NCBI GenBank assembly: GCA_025059715.1
Contig: JANXCE010000002.1
Coordinates: forward strand, 1-64,000
Reading direction: 5' to 3'
DNA length: 64,000 nt
DNA from: Caldimicrobium sp.
Lineage (GTDB): Bacteria; Desulfobacterota; Thermodesulfobacteria; Thermodesulfobacteriales; Thermodesulfobacteriaceae
A program made the position numbers and the translations under genes. Numbering within the stretch: position 1 is the stretch's first letter; each line of letters opens with the position of its first letter. Shown piece by piece: positions 1 to 10,672 of this stretch. Below the pieces are notes generated by a model. That model saw only the letters and a program-made list of their open reading frames with translations, made no database searches and was not told the origin of the DNA.

Positions 1-681
1 AAGGAAAAACCACAAACTCAAGAGGGTTCTGCAAAGGAAAAATGGGTCGTGATTGAAGTTTCTGACACGGGAACGGGAATTCCAGAGGATATCATGTCAC
101 GAATTTTTGAACCCTTCTTTACCACAAAAAAGACCGGTTCAGGTCTTGGGCTAACCATTGTCTCACAGATAATCAAAAATCACGGAGGAGAAATAGAAGT
201 TCACTCCAAGGTTGGTGTAGGCACAACCTTTGTTTTAAAATTGCCTTATAAAGAAGTTTCATCCACCGAGGAGATGAAAACTGATACTCCATCCTGGAAC
301 TTTGAAGGTCTGAGAATATTAATTGTTGATGATGAAGTAGATATCATCGAACCTTTAAAAGTCATCTTATCAGACCTTGGTTTCGAGGTTGAAGCAGTTA
401 GTAGTCCTTTGAAAGCCATAGATCTCTTCAGAGAAGCTCTGGAGAAGAAGAGACCCTTTGAGATCGTTCTTACCGATTACACGATGCCTGATATGACAGG
501 CGCTAAACTAATAAAAACCCTAAAAAAGATAAATTCAGAATTTAAGGCTATCCTCTCCACAGGTTATGCTGATATCACCATTACTTCAAACGCTGAAGAA
601 CACCAATTTGATGGCATACTTAAAAAACCTTACAAAATTGAGGATCTGTTGAAGACTTTACATTTCGTTATTTACAAATAA
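1..681 (+). CDS. Hybrid sensor histidine kinase, C-terminal part (HATPase_c + receiver domain); 5' end truncated by window edge
   Basis: Frame is open from base 1. GTGIPEDIMSRIFEPFFTTKKTGSGLGLTIV is HATPase N/G boxes; LIVDDEVDI...LTDYTMPDMTG...KPY is a receiver domain. Confidence 0.9.
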   Translation, partial: KEKPQTQEGSAKEKWVVIEVSDTGTGIPEDIMSRIFEPFFTTKKTGSGLGLTIVSQIIKNHGGEIEVHSKVGVGTTFVLKLPYKEVSSTEEMKTDTPSWNFEGLRILIVDDEVDIIEPLKVILSDLGFEVEAVSSPLKAIDLFREALEKKRPFEIVLTDYTMPDMTGAKLIKTLKKINSEFKAILSTGYADITITSNAEEHQFDGILKKPYKIEDLLKTLHFVIYK

Positions 682-692
682 ATTAACAAGGT

Positions 693-1487
693 ATGCTGAA
701 TTTTTTCTTTTTGGCGAAGGATACCTCCAAAATTCCTAAAGAGTTCTATCTTGCTATTGATAAATTCCAAATCAAGCTCTTCACTCTTTCTGATTTCTCT
801 GAAAAGCCCATTATTCAAAGGGAAATTTTCACAGGGATCATTGTGCTCGGAGGAGATGGAACCCTCTTAAAGGCCGTTCCCCTCGCTTATGAACTCAACC
901 TACCAATATTAGGTGTAAACATGGGTAAATTCGGCTTTCTCACAGAGATCTCACTTCATGAATTGGAGAGAGTCCTTGATCTTTGGATAAAGGGAAGAAT
1001 CAATTTTGAAGAGCGAACACCCTTAGCTATCGATTACAGGGGCCATAGAATGATTGCGCTTAACGAGGGGGCTCTGCTTAAAGGTCCCTTAGGACGAATC
1101 ATAACCCTTCACCTAACTATCGAGGAAGAGCCCTTTGTGAAAATATGTGGCGATGGACTCATAGTCAGCACTCCTACAGGATCCACTGCTTACAACCTCA
1201 GTGCAGGAGGACCAGTTGTTCACCCTAAGACCGAGGCCTTTGTCATAACCCCTATCTGTGCCTTTAAACCACAAATGAAATCTATAGTAGTCCCTAATAA
1301 TTTTAAAATTTGTGTAACATTAGAAGAGGCAGAGGAGGAAGTTCACTTATTGATTGATGGCCATAGTAATATAACTCTTACCAAAGGAGCCAAGGTGCAA
1401 TTTAAAAAAGCGGAAAGGCCAATAAAACTTATCCCCTCACCTTCTAAAGGTTATTTTGAAATATTAAGAGAAAAATTTGGTTGGTGA
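693..1487 (+). CDS. nadK: NAD(+)/NADH kinase
   Basis: GGDGTLLKA, NMGKFGFLTE and DGLIVSTPTGSTAYNLSAGGP motifs typical of NAD kinase. Confidence 0.95.
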   Translation: MLNFFFLAKDTSKIPKEFYLAIDKFQIKLFTLSDFSEKPIIQREIFTGIIVLGGDGTLLKAVPLAYELNLPILGVNMGKFGFLTEISLHELERVLDLWIKGRINFEERTPLAIDYRGHRMIALNEGALLKGPLGRIITLHLTIEEEPFVKICGDGLIVSTPTGSTAYNLSAGGPVVHPKTEAFVITPICAFKPQMKSIVVPNNFKICVTLEEAEEEVHLLIDGHSNITLTKGAKVQFKKAERPIKLIPSPSKGYFEILREKFGW

Positions 1488-1494
1488 TAACTTT

Positions 1495-1830
1495 TTACAC
1501 TGCCTCTTCTTCTTTTTTAAAAAACTTCTCCGCAAGTTCTTCCTTCTTTTCCTTCATAGCTTCTTTTGCCTTCTCTAAGGTCTCAGAAAGAACTACTTTC
1601 TTCTCCTCGTAAACCTCTCTGGCCTTACTAACTAATTCTTCCATTTTCTCTTCCGCTTTGCTCTTTAAAGTTGATAATTTCTCCGCAGTCTCTTCTGCCT
1701 CCTCTCTTAGTTTTCTCCTCAATTCTACTCCACTTGCTGGTGCGTAAAGTAAAGCTACCAGTGCTCCAATTGCTGCTCCTGCCAAGAAAGCCAAAAAAAG
1801 GGATGTCTTGTTTCCCGCCATTATGAACAC
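1495..1830 (-). CDS. YtxH-like domain protein
   Basis: Gly/Ala-rich N-terminal TM (FLAFLAGAAIGALVALLYAPASGVELRRKLREEAEE) followed by charged coiled coil. Confidence 0.75.
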   Translation of the reverse strand: MFIMAGNKTSLFLAFLAGAAIGALVALLYAPASGVELRRKLREEAEETAEKLSTLKSKAEEKMEELVSKAREVYEEKKVVLSETLEKAKEAMKEKKEELAEKFFKKEEEAV

Positions 1831-1833
1831 CTC

Positions 1834-2412
1834 CTATTTTATTCTCAGGACTCTCTTTATTCCACTTAAAAGCTCAGATATACCAGTAATTACCGCTGAA
1901 GTCTCAATATATATTTTTTTGAGGCTTCTATTAAAATCATCTAAGATCTGTCTTCCCAAATCAAAGGTCTCAGACAAACTCCCCACTAAGGGTTCCAGAT
2001 CGTGGGCTACTTGAAGGGTTTTGCCCTTTACTTCCGAAGTTATCGTTTTCACATCCTTTAAAATTTCCCTTGACTCCTCTAAGGTAAAATGCAGATCATC
2101 CTTTACTACCTCAATTTGACCCTTTAGAAAGGCCTCAAAATCCTTAATGGACATACTTAACTCTTCTACTATTTTGGGTAAAATTTTTAGTTCGGAGAGT
2201 ATGTGATTCAAATTATTGAAGGTGTTCTTAGATAAATCAAAGTTTTCATTGAGTTTTTCGGCAGAAGTTTTTAACTCTGCTATTAAACCAGGTAATATTT
2301 CTAAATTTCGATTAATTTTTTTCACTAAAGTGGAAATTTTTACCGCAATGATGAGGAGAATTAGAACCGCTAAAATTGCTAAACCTAAAAAGACATAAAC
2401 TAAGATTTCCAT
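1834..2412 (-). CDS. DUF948-like membrane-anchored coiled-coil protein
   Basis: N-terminal TM plus long coiled coil; sits next to the YtxH-like gene, a common pairing. Confidence 0.55.
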   Translation of the reverse strand: MEILVYVFLGLAILAVLILLIIAVKISTLVKKINRNLEILPGLIAELKTSAEKLNENFDLSKNTFNNLNHILSELKILPKIVEELSMSIKDFEAFLKGQIEVVKDDLHFTLEESREILKDVKTITSEVKGKTLQVAHDLEPLVGSLSETFDLGRQILDDFNRSLKKIYIETSAVITGISELLSGIKRVLRIK

Positions 2413-2502
2413 ACACTTAGCCTTTGTTAAAATCTAAGTTTGTTAAAATCAAGGAAATTATAAATCCTTTTGTGGCTATGTCAATAAATTTTTAGAAACT
2501 TT

Positions 2503-5040
2503 TTAGAACCATTTAACTAATTCAGGAAAAGCTCTTCTTAGAATCTCATAACGGGGTATTATTCTCACTCCTACTCTCCTCAACCCATGTCCATAGAGGG
2601 AGTATTTAACCCCATATGTAGCTCTATTACCCTCGTGTTTTATTATTTCCATCGGCATGTAATTAATCTCCTTTTTAGGTATTTCTTCTTCAAGGCCCGT
2701 TTCTCTGATACAAACTAATTCCACATTAATATATTCTGGAGACAGATTCCCTAAGAGAACCTCCGCGTAAACCTCAAATTCCGTATCCTCCCATATCTCT
2801 TCGCTTTTAAGATTAGTATAAAAATTAATTATTTTTAAATCTTTCCAATTTTCCTCAAGAAGTTGCTTTTCTCTTATTAAGGCTTTCAGTAGATAGAAAT
2901 TGTCTTTTGAGAGGCTTTTGGCCTGAGAAAGGGCTGGTAAGTAAAATTTCTGTAAATATTCCGCCAACACCCTGTTCATACTGTAAAATTTACAAACAGT
3001 ATAAAGAGCTCTTTTCATCCTCTGAACCCACTCTCGGGGGATACCTTCTTCATCTCTTTTATAAAAAAGCTCTCTAATTTCCCCCTCCAAAAGACCATAG
3101 AGTTGATTGGCCTCATAAAAATTAAAAGGGGGCAACCCCTCCTTAGGCTCAATAGCCCAGCCATTTGTTCCATCATAGGCCTCCACCCACCAGCCATCGA
3201 GCACACTTAGATGCAATACTCCGTTCATAGAGGCCTTCATACCTGAGGTCCCGCTTGCTTCCATTGGTCGATAGGGCACATTGAGCCATACATCAGAGCC
3301 CCAAAGAATTATTCGAGCCAAATGTAAATCATAATTTTCTAAAAAGATAAATTTATCCTCCACTTGATATTTCTCCCTAAATTCTAAGAGCTCTTGAATA
3401 ATCTTCTTACCCTCTATATCCTTAGGATGGGCCTTTCCAGCAAATACAAAAAGAATAGGCCTTTCTGAATCCTGTAGAAGCCTAAGCAATCTATCCCGAT
3501 CAAAGAGAATTAGATGATTTCTCTTGTAACCTGTCACCCTTCTTGCACATCCCACAATCAGATGAAACCTCTTTAAAGGTAAATTCCACCGTCTGTTAAG
3601 TCTATGTGAATCTCCCTTTAAGTACTCTTCTTCTAAAAATTTATTTAGATAGTTTATAAGGCGCTGCTTGTTCTTTTTGTGGGCCTCCCAAATCTCCTCA
3701 TCTGGAATTCTTAATATCTCCTCCCAGGCTGGATCCTCATGGCTTAAGAACCTATAATCAGGGCCCACATAGTCTCTTAAGAGCTTATCAAAGGGTTCAC
3801 TCAGCCATCTCCAATGGATACCATTGGTCACATAGTCTATAGGGACTTCCTCTAATAGCCAATCGGGAAACAAGGGATGCCACATCCTTTTTGTAGTTTC
3901 CTGATGAAGCTTTGACACCGCATTAACGAACCTCGATTTTCTGATTGTAAGAGCTGGTAGCCAAAAAATAGTCCTATCTTCAAGAATACATCCACAGCGT
4001 ATAAATTGGTCCATTGTTAGTCCTAATGTCTTTAACTCCGGGGCAAGGTATTTCTCCACAAGCTTTGTATCAAAATGTTCATTCCCTGCAATAAGGGGAG
4101 TATGAGTGCTAAAGACCGTTGTCTCCATAATGTAAAGGGTTGCTTCCTCGTAACTTAAGCCTTTCTCAAGCATCAACTCTTTTAATCTTGGAAGAATAAC
4201 AAAGGCTGAGTGTCCTTCATTAAGGTGATATACCCTTACTTTTAATCCAAGCCTCTTTAAAGCTAAATAACCACCTATTCCCAAAAGAAGCTCCTGCTTA
4301 AGTCTTTTTTCCGCATCCGCTGGATAAAGATAGTCAAGTAGGTTTCTTATTTCTGGGGGGTTTTCGGGTAGGTCTGTATCTAAAAAAATACACAATCTCT
4401 TTCCCACTTCTACCTTCCATAGCTTTGCCCTTACCACCTGATCTAATAAATTTAGTTCAATCTGAAGAGGATTACCCTCTGGATCCTTTATCTCTCTTAG
4501 AACATTGAGAAACCTATCAAATTTCTCTGGTTCCTCCTTCTGCACCCTGGCTTGATCAATTACTTGTCTAAAATATCCCTTACTATAGAGCAAACTTACG
4601 CCCACTATAGGGATATCTAAGTCCGAAGCTCCCATAAGGATATCTCCAGCTAAAACTCCTAAGCCTCCTGCATATACAGGCAAAGCTTCATGGAGCGCAA
4701 ACTCCGTGCAGAAATAGGCTATAACATCCTCAGAGGAAAACTCCAAAGATCTTACCATAGGACTACTTTTCTTAAGATATTCTTCAAAACGTTCCCATAT
4801 CTCCTGTAAATCCGCAAGAAATCTCTTGTCATGGGAGAGTGCTTGTATCTTTTCCTTGGGTAAAAGATGTATAAATTTTATAGGATTGTGTTTAACCCTT
4901 CTAAACAGATCCGCATCCATCTTATAAAATAGAGAAAGTGCCCCAAAATCCCAAGTAAACCAAAGGTTGTAAGAAATAGTTACTAATTTTTCTAAACTTT
5001 CCGGAAACCGCGGATATACAAAAAACTTCTTGAACTCCAT
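2503..5040 (-). CDS. glgP: Alpha-glucan (maltodextrin/glycogen) phosphorylase, GT35
   Basis: Full-length 845 aa; FALHEALPVYAGGLGVLAGD, THTPLIAGNEHFD, and PLP-site region RPMEASGTSGMKASMNGVLHLSVLDGWW. Confidence 0.93.
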   Translation of the reverse strand: MEFKKFFVYPRFPESLEKLVTISYNLWFTWDFGALSLFYKMDADLFRRVKHNPIKFIHLLPKEKIQALSHDKRFLADLQEIWERFEEYLKKSSPMVRSLEFSSEDVIAYFCTEFALHEALPVYAGGLGVLAGDILMGASDLDIPIVGVSLLYSKGYFRQVIDQARVQKEEPEKFDRFLNVLREIKDPEGNPLQIELNLLDQVVRAKLWKVEVGKRLCIFLDTDLPENPPEIRNLLDYLYPADAEKRLKQELLLGIGGYLALKRLGLKVRVYHLNEGHSAFVILPRLKELMLEKGLSYEEATLYIMETTVFSTHTPLIAGNEHFDTKLVEKYLAPELKTLGLTMDQFIRCGCILEDRTIFWLPALTIRKSRFVNAVSKLHQETTKRMWHPLFPDWLLEEVPIDYVTNGIHWRWLSEPFDKLLRDYVGPDYRFLSHEDPAWEEILRIPDEEIWEAHKKNKQRLINYLNKFLEEEYLKGDSHRLNRRWNLPLKRFHLIVGCARRVTGYKRNHLILFDRDRLLRLLQDSERPILFVFAGKAHPKDIEGKKIIQELLEFREKYQVEDKFIFLENYDLHLARIILWGSDVWLNVPYRPMEASGTSGMKASMNGVLHLSVLDGWWVEAYDGTNGWAIEPKEGLPPFNFYEANQLYGLLEGEIRELFYKRDEEGIPREWVQRMKRALYTVCKFYSMNRVLAEYLQKFYLPALSQAKSLSKDNFYLLKALIREKQLLEENWKDLKIINFYTNLKSEEIWEDTEFEVYAEVLLGNLSPEYINVELVCIRETGLEEEIPKKEINYMPMEIIKHEGNRATYGVKYSLYGHGLRRVGVRIIPRYEILRRAFPELVKWF

Positions 5041-5041
5041 G

Positions 5042-6241
5042 TTAATCCTCCAATTTTGCCTCTATATCAGCAAGAATGTTCATGAAATACTTATAGGCAT
5101 TTTCAGGTAGGTCATAGGGCGAAAAGTATTTATGGACATCTCCATCCTGAAAATACTTTATGCACATATAGTAAAAATGATCTGATGTTGTAAGTTTTTT
5201 AAGAATGGGAATAAGCCAAGAATAATTTTTTTCTTTGGCCTTTTTTAAAAAATCAAAGACTGTTTTCATGGCATTCCATTGAAGGGGGTTAGATAGCCAA
5301 GCGGAAAGATCTCTCTCGGTATCGGCCCAGGAGGTTGGAGTTGGGACCGACAGCCCCTTGGGAGAATAATTCAAAGTTTTATAAGCCTCAGAGGGAAAAA
5401 TAAACCTAATATAAGGTTCTTCCAAAATAAGTTCAATAACCTTTCTAATGAATTCAAATATTCCTGTTTCCTTCCATTGATGTTCCCCAAAGGTTTCATA
5501 GTCCATAAACAAGCCTAAGTAAAGATTTCGCCCTTCTCTTTCACTTAGCATAAGATCTTTAATCCATTGAACATAGGTCTCTGCCCTGAGGGGATACTCT
5601 GCCCACCCCCTATCACTAAAACGAAAGGCTATGTCGTCAGATAGTTTATAATGTTTTAGAAGGAGTAAATGAACATGATTATAGGATAATCTGGGATAGA
5701 GGGGAGAATCTCCCATAAGAATACGATCCGCACCTTCAATTAGAATAGTTTTTATCTGAGGGAAATTTAAAAGGACATCCGATAATTTGTCAAAATAGAT
5801 GAGCTCGGTGTTCCGGAAAACTCGAGGGATATATCCAAAATCCCGCTCTATGGTCTCTAAGTGAGCCCCAACCTGTTCTATAAACTCATCCAGATCAAAA
5901 ATACTGGCTAAAGAGTGATAATAGGTCTCCGCGATGAGTTCTACCCCTCCAGTTTTCATGAGCTCTTGAAAGGACTCAAAGACCTCCGGTCTGTATAACT
6001 TTGCCTGCTCAAGAAAAGTCCCCGTGATACTATAGGAAATTTTAAACCTACCTTCAGAGGCCAAAATCAATTCCTTAAAGAGGTTATTAGCAGGAAGATA
6101 ACACTTTTCCGATACCTTGTTAAAGATATATCTATTAAGTTCCTCATCGAAGTAAGATTTGGTTGTCCCGATATCAAAAAAGGAATACTTGGAAACCCTA
6201 AAGGGTTGATGAACCTGAAAATAAAAGATTAGGTAAAGCAT
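5042..6241 (-). CDS. GH57 family glycoside hydrolase (alpha-amylase/4-alpha-glucanotransferase type)
   Basis: N-terminal FYFQVHQPFR, catalytic-region motifs ELIAETYYHSL and GLFMDYETFGEHQW. Confidence 0.9.
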   Translation of the reverse strand: MLYLIFYFQVHQPFRVSKYSFFDIGTTKSYFDEELNRYIFNKVSEKCYLPANNLFKELILASEGRFKISYSITGTFLEQAKLYRPEVFESFQELMKTGGVELIAETYYHSLASIFDLDEFIEQVGAHLETIERDFGYIPRVFRNTELIYFDKLSDVLLNFPQIKTILIEGADRILMGDSPLYPRLSYNHVHLLLLKHYKLSDDIAFRFSDRGWAEYPLRAETYVQWIKDLMLSEREGRNLYLGLFMDYETFGEHQWKETGIFEFIRKVIELILEEPYIRFIFPSEAYKTLNYSPKGLSVPTPTSWADTERDLSAWLSNPLQWNAMKTVFDFLKKAKEKNYSWLIPILKKLTTSDHFYYMCIKYFQDGDVHKYFSPYDLPENAYKYFMNILADIEAKLED

Positions 6242-6247
6242 GTTATG

Positions 6248-7537
6248 TTAAATGAGAAGTTCTTGGTATATTTTAAAAACCTCTTCCGCAGGCTTTCTCC
6301 AAGTGAATTTTTTTACCTCCTCTCTGACTCTCTCTTGTATGAATCTTAGCCTCTCTGGATTAGTTACTAATTCTATAATGAGTTCGACCATTTTATCAAT
6401 GTCCCAAAAATCTACTTTATAGGCATTTTCAATGACCTCGGAGGCACCAGACTGCTTTGAGAGAATGAGTGCACAACCAAAGTGCATGGCCTCTAAAGCC
6501 ACAATTCCAAAGGGCTCAGACACAGAAGGCATAACTAATATATCGCTCATAGAAAGGGCTTCCTCTACTTCTTGTCGAGTTAAAAAACCAGTAAACATGA
6601 TGTAGGTTCCAATACCCAAGGAGCTTGCCTCAAGCATAAGCTCCCTCTCCATCTCACCTGCTCCCGCTATAACAAATCTTGCCTTTACACCTCTTTCCAA
6701 AACTTTTTTGGCTATTTCAAGAAATATAGTTGGACCCTTTTGAGGAGTAAGCCTTCCCAAGAAGAGAATTACAGGCTCTTTAAATTTTTTAATCTTCTTA
6801 GGCACTAACGCTTTAGCAGTAAAGCCATTGTGAACTACTCTTATCTTTTCTTCTGGCACTTTATAGTGTTCCTGGGCTATAGATTTAGTATAATTAGATA
6901 CCGCAATAGCTCTATCCGCATAATTTAGCCCCAAATATTCTATCTCGTGAATAATAGGGTGGCCGTAACCTAAGGCTCTATCAAACTCCGTTGCATGTAA
7001 GTGGACAACAAGGGGCTTTTTAAATCTCCTTTTGAGAAAAAGGCCAGCAGGATAGGTCAACCAATCATGGGCGTGAATAAGATCAAAGGATATCTTTTTT
7101 GCTAATTCTAAAACATTCTTAGTATAATGGTTGACCCTTTGAAGAAGATGATTACCCTGAGAGAGGATGTAGGTTAGCCTCTCTATTACTTCATCGGGGA
7201 TTTGGGTCTCTTTCTGAGTGTTTAAGGCTAATTCTAGGACTACCTCTGTCAAGGTTTCTCTTATGGTAGCATAAGCGGATTCTTCAAAAGTTACCTGGAA
7301 TGTAGGAAAAAACCTCAGAGGGTCTCTTCTATAAGGCTCTCCATTTTCCTCCTTAGCCAAAGGGAAATCCGCATCCTCTGGAGTTGCTATCTCAAAAAAA
7401 ACCGCTTCATTTGTGGGAAGGATCATTTTTATAGTAACTCCCAGTTCTGCCAGCATCTTAAAAAGCCCATAACAAGCCATTCCCAAGCCACCCACTATAA
7501 AAGGAGGATACTCCCAGGTTAACATTAGAATTTTCAT
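6248..7537 (-). CDS. GT4/GT5-like glycosyltransferase (glycogen synthase-like)
   Basis: MKILMLTWEYPPFIVGGLG start, HAHDWLT, FLGRLTPQKGP, EPFGIVALEAM. The track's longer start at 7603 overlaps the upstream gene; ATG at 7537 gives an ATGA-type junction. Confidence 0.88.
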   Translation of the reverse strand: MKILMLTWEYPPFIVGGLGMACYGLFKMLAELGVTIKMILPTNEAVFFEIATPEDADFPLAKEENGEPYRRDPLRFFPTFQVTFEESAYATIRETLTEVVLELALNTQKETQIPDEVIERLTYILSQGNHLLQRVNHYTKNVLELAKKISFDLIHAHDWLTYPAGLFLKRRFKKPLVVHLHATEFDRALGYGHPIIHEIEYLGLNYADRAIAVSNYTKSIAQEHYKVPEEKIRVVHNGFTAKALVPKKIKKFKEPVILFLGRLTPQKGPTIFLEIAKKVLERGVKARFVIAGAGEMERELMLEASSLGIGTYIMFTGFLTRQEVEEALSMSDILVMPSVSEPFGIVALEAMHFGCALILSKQSGASEVIENAYKVDFWDIDKMVELIIELVTNPERLRFIQERVREEVKKFTWRKPAEEVFKIYQELLI

Positions 7538-9480
7538 TTTCTTCCTCCCCGTAACTTTTTTTCCAGCTCTTTTTCCAGTAAAAAGATACTGGCCACTGAC
7601 CAAAACTGGGCAGGGGCTCCTTTAGGATAGTAAGGATTATCCCCGTCATAGAGTTCTGGGAGACTTCCAACTTTACCTGAAAGAATCATCTTTCGAAAGG
7701 GTTGAACCAGTCTCTTCAACACCTCTACATAGTCGTTTTCAGATAAAAATCTGGAAAGCATCTTAACATAAGGCAAAAGAAGCCATACCCAAACAGAGCC
7801 ATTATGATAGGCAAGATCTCTCTGATATTGATTTCCAAAGTATTTTCTTTTAAAGGCAGGATGTCTGGGAGATAGGGATCTCAAACCAAAGGGGGTAAGT
7901 AACTCCTCTCTGACGAGTCTGTCTGCAAGGGCAAACACTTCTCTTGGGGCAGGTGTGTATGGTAATCCTAAGGCTATGACAAAGTTAGGTCTTACCTCAA
8001 AAATGGGCTTACCTTGGTATAGTCTGTCCGCAATAAGGTCCTCTCCAAAGTATTTCTTAAAGGTTTCGTTTTGCTTATTTACAAGTTCTTCAAGGGAAAA
8101 CTTCCTTATAAAACTCCTTTTAAAATACTTTAACACATAAACTAAGACATTATGCCATAGGGCGGAAATTTCAATAGGTTTACCGTAGCGAGGCGTAAGG
8201 GGCCTTCCATCAAGAATGACATCCATCCAAGTAAGAGAAAGATTGATGTTATCTGGTATCTCCAAAAAGCCCTCCTCTTGATCAACAAAAAAGGGTAAGT
8301 TATAGTTGGTAAAAAATTCATAAAGGGACTCTTCAACTATCTGAAAAAGTTTGTACTTTGTGTCTCTTCCCACCTTTCTACCAAAAAATTCTACATATTC
8401 AAAAATTCTTAACATAAACCATAAGGTTCCATCAAGGGAATTGTAGTTCATCTCTTCAGGAAGTCCAAGCACATTAGGTATGAGCCCCTGGTGTCTTTTA
8501 TCACTGTAGGCCTGAATAATCCTTAGTGATAAGTCCTTACCCTCTTTTAGATAAAAGAGAGCGGGAAGGCCAACAAAGGTATCTCTGCCCCAACAGTAAA
8601 ACCAGGGATAGCCCGCTATGATATCTTCCTCAAGGAGAAAATCTCTAAGCATCTCCTCTAAGATCTGAGGAAGCTCTCTTTCACTGAAAGAACCCCTCTT
8701 TGGGTCTGGCTTCGGATAGCCCGTATATCTACTCTCAATTACTAAGACCTCATTTTCTGGATTCTTCAAAGCATGGTCACAAAAGAGAAGTCTTAAACTC
8801 TCCTTAGGTAAGAGCTCTACCTCCAAAAGAAAGGGCGCAAAAAGGTCCTCGTAAGCCTCATAACCCCTTAACTCCTCTAAGGGATAATAAACCTGATAAT
8901 AAAATATAGGCTCTACCTTAATTACTCCCTTATTAAAGTACAAAAAAATAGCTAAATCATCTTTGCTCAAAAACGCGGATTGCTTATTAGTCTCTAAGAC
9001 ATAATCTTGCCAAGAAAAAAAACTTGTGATATCGTGGTGATCTCTAAAGGAAAACTTTGGACGCAAAAAAAGCTTGAAAGGATAGGCACTGGGATTTCTA
9101 TAGGTAATTAAAAGAGCATTCTTGCCTTCATGAAATTGTAATGTCTTTTCTAAGAAAACCTCCCTTTTCAAAGGACATTGAAAAATGAACATGGGATAGG
9201 GCTTAAAATAAAAATCTTTGATCAATTTATAACCCTCGGGATAAAGGACATCTCTATAAAAGTTGGTATCAAGATAGTAGCTAAGCCCGGAAGGGAAAAG
9301 GACCCTCTCTTCTATTGAGGAGAGCAGGTGAAATCTTTTTCCATAAGTGCCGCCAGCAACAAGAAGCCCATGATATTTTCTCACATTAGCTAAAAAAGCT
9401 GTTCCAAGGGCATAGCCTCCTTTAGTGTTACTTAAAATCCATTCATAGGGAGTAAAATTAGCATAGAGTTCACTTAACAT
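7534..9480 (-). CDS. Glycogen debranching enzyme / amylo-alpha-1,6-glucosidase
   Basis: EWILSNTKGGYALGTA...RKYHGLLVA N-terminus; AGYPWFYCWGRDTFVGLPAL and RPNFVIALGLPYTP motifs. Confidence 0.92.
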   Translation of the reverse strand: MLSELYANFTPYEWILSNTKGGYALGTAFLANVRKYHGLLVAGGTYGKRFHLLSSIEERVLFPSGLSYYLDTNFYRDVLYPEGYKLIKDFYFKPYPMFIFQCPLKREVFLEKTLQFHEGKNALLITYRNPSAYPFKLFLRPKFSFRDHHDITSFFSWQDYVLETNKQSAFLSKDDLAIFLYFNKGVIKVEPIFYYQVYYPLEELRGYEAYEDLFAPFLLEVELLPKESLRLLFCDHALKNPENEVLVIESRYTGYPKPDPKRGSFSERELPQILEEMLRDFLLEEDIIAGYPWFYCWGRDTFVGLPALFYLKEGKDLSLRIIQAYSDKRHQGLIPNVLGLPEEMNYNSLDGTLWFMLRIFEYVEFFGRKVGRDTKYKLFQIVEESLYEFFTNYNLPFFVDQEEGFLEIPDNINLSLTWMDVILDGRPLTPRYGKPIEISALWHNVLVYVLKYFKRSFIRKFSLEELVNKQNETFKKYFGEDLIADRLYQGKPIFEVRPNFVIALGLPYTPAPREVFALADRLVREELLTPFGLRSLSPRHPAFKRKYFGNQYQRDLAYHNGSVWVWLLLPYVKMLSRFLSENDYVEVLKRLVQPFRKMILSGKVGSLPELYDGDNPYYPKGAPAQFWSVASIFLLEKELEKKLRGGRK

Positions 9481-9562
9481 GTAGAATATTATAAGGGTTT
9501 AAACTTAAAATATCAAGAGTAAATTTAAAAGGAAATTGTTAAAGATATATTAAATTAGATAA

Positions 9563-10672
9563 TTAAACATTAAAACGAAAATAAATTATATCTCCATCTT
9601 GAACCAGGTAATCTCTACCCTCAAGGCGTATCAAACCTGCCTCACGTGCCTTAAGCCAATTTTCAACCCTAAGGTAATCCTTAAAGGAAATTACTTCTGC
9701 GGAAATAAAGCCCCGTTCCATGTCAGAGTGGACCTCTCCTGCGGACTCTCTCGCTGTTGTGCCCTCTTTGATAATCCAGGCCTTTGTTTCCTTGGGATTA
9801 GTAGTAAAAAAACTTATAAGTTTTAGTAAGCGGAATCCTTCTCTAATCACTAGATTAAGACCAGGCTCCTTTAAGGCAAAGGCTTCTAAAAAGATTCTCT
9901 TCTCTTCAGGGGCAAGAAGAGCCAATTCACTTTCAATCTTGCCACAAAGAGGTATCAAGGGAATACTCTCCCTTTGAGCTTTTTCCTTTAAAGTTTGGTA
10001 AAAATTATTTACCTCCAAAGACTCTAATTGTCCCTCTCCAAGATTGAGGATATACATCATAGGTTTGACCGTTAAGAGAAAGAGAGTTTTCTCCAAGTAA
10101 AGCCACTCTTCAGGGGAGAAAAGCTCTCGGTGCAATCTTAAAGGCTTAAGATCTTCGAGAAGGGTTTTGCACTTTTTTATTGTCTCAAGCTCTTGGGCTA
10201 TAGCTTTATTTCCCTTTGCGTGCCTTTGAACCTTTTCCTCTCTTCGTTCCAGAGTTTGGAAGTCCGCCATCATAAGTTCTATCTCTACAATCTCCGCATC
10301 TCTAAGGGGATTTACTTCCCCCTCCACATGCACGATATTTTCATCTTCAAAACACCTTAAAACTTGCGCTATAGCGGAAACTCCTCTTACATGAGACAAA
10401 AATTGATTACCTAAACCAGCACCCTTACTTGCGTCTTTGACTAAACCAGCTATGTCAACAAATTCTATAAAGGCAGGTGTCTTTAGGGCACTCCTTTCTC
10501 TTTGGGCTATTATTTCAAGTCTTTCATCGGGAATAGCAACGGCCCCCACATTGGGCTCTATAGTGCAAAAGGGATAATTGGCAACCTCTGCCTTTACCTT
10601 CTGCAAAAGTGCATTAAAGATTGTAGATTTCCCTACATTGGGAAGCCCAACTAATCCAATCTTTAAATTCAT
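9563..10672 (-). CDS. ychF: Redox-regulated ATPase/GTPase YchF (OLA1 family)
   Basis: GLVGLPNVGKSTIFNALL, NYPFCTIEPNVG, FVDIAGLVKDASKGAGLGNQFL; C-terminal TGS-like domain. Confidence 0.97.
   Translation of the reverse strand: MNLKIGLVGLPNVGKSTIFNALLQKVKAEVANYPFCTIEPNVGAVAIPDERLEIIAQRERSALKTPAFIEFVDIAGLVKDASKGAGLGNQFLSHVRGVSAIAQVLRCFEDENIVHVEGEVNPLRDAEIVEIELMMADFQTLERREEKVQRHAKGNKAIAQELETIKKCKTLLEDLKPLRLHRELFSPEEWLYLEKTLFLLTVKPMMYILNLGEGQLESLEVNNFYQTLKEKAQRESIPLIPLCGKIESELALLAPEEKRIFLEAFALKEPGLNLVIREGFRLLKLISFFTTNPKETKAWIIKEGTTARESAGEVHSDMERGFISAEVISFKDYLRVENWLKAREAGLIRLEGRDYLVQDGDIIYFRFNV

Noticed and set aside
9599-9977. Two plus-strand ORFs over ychF
   Set aside because: Antisense to conserved YchF.
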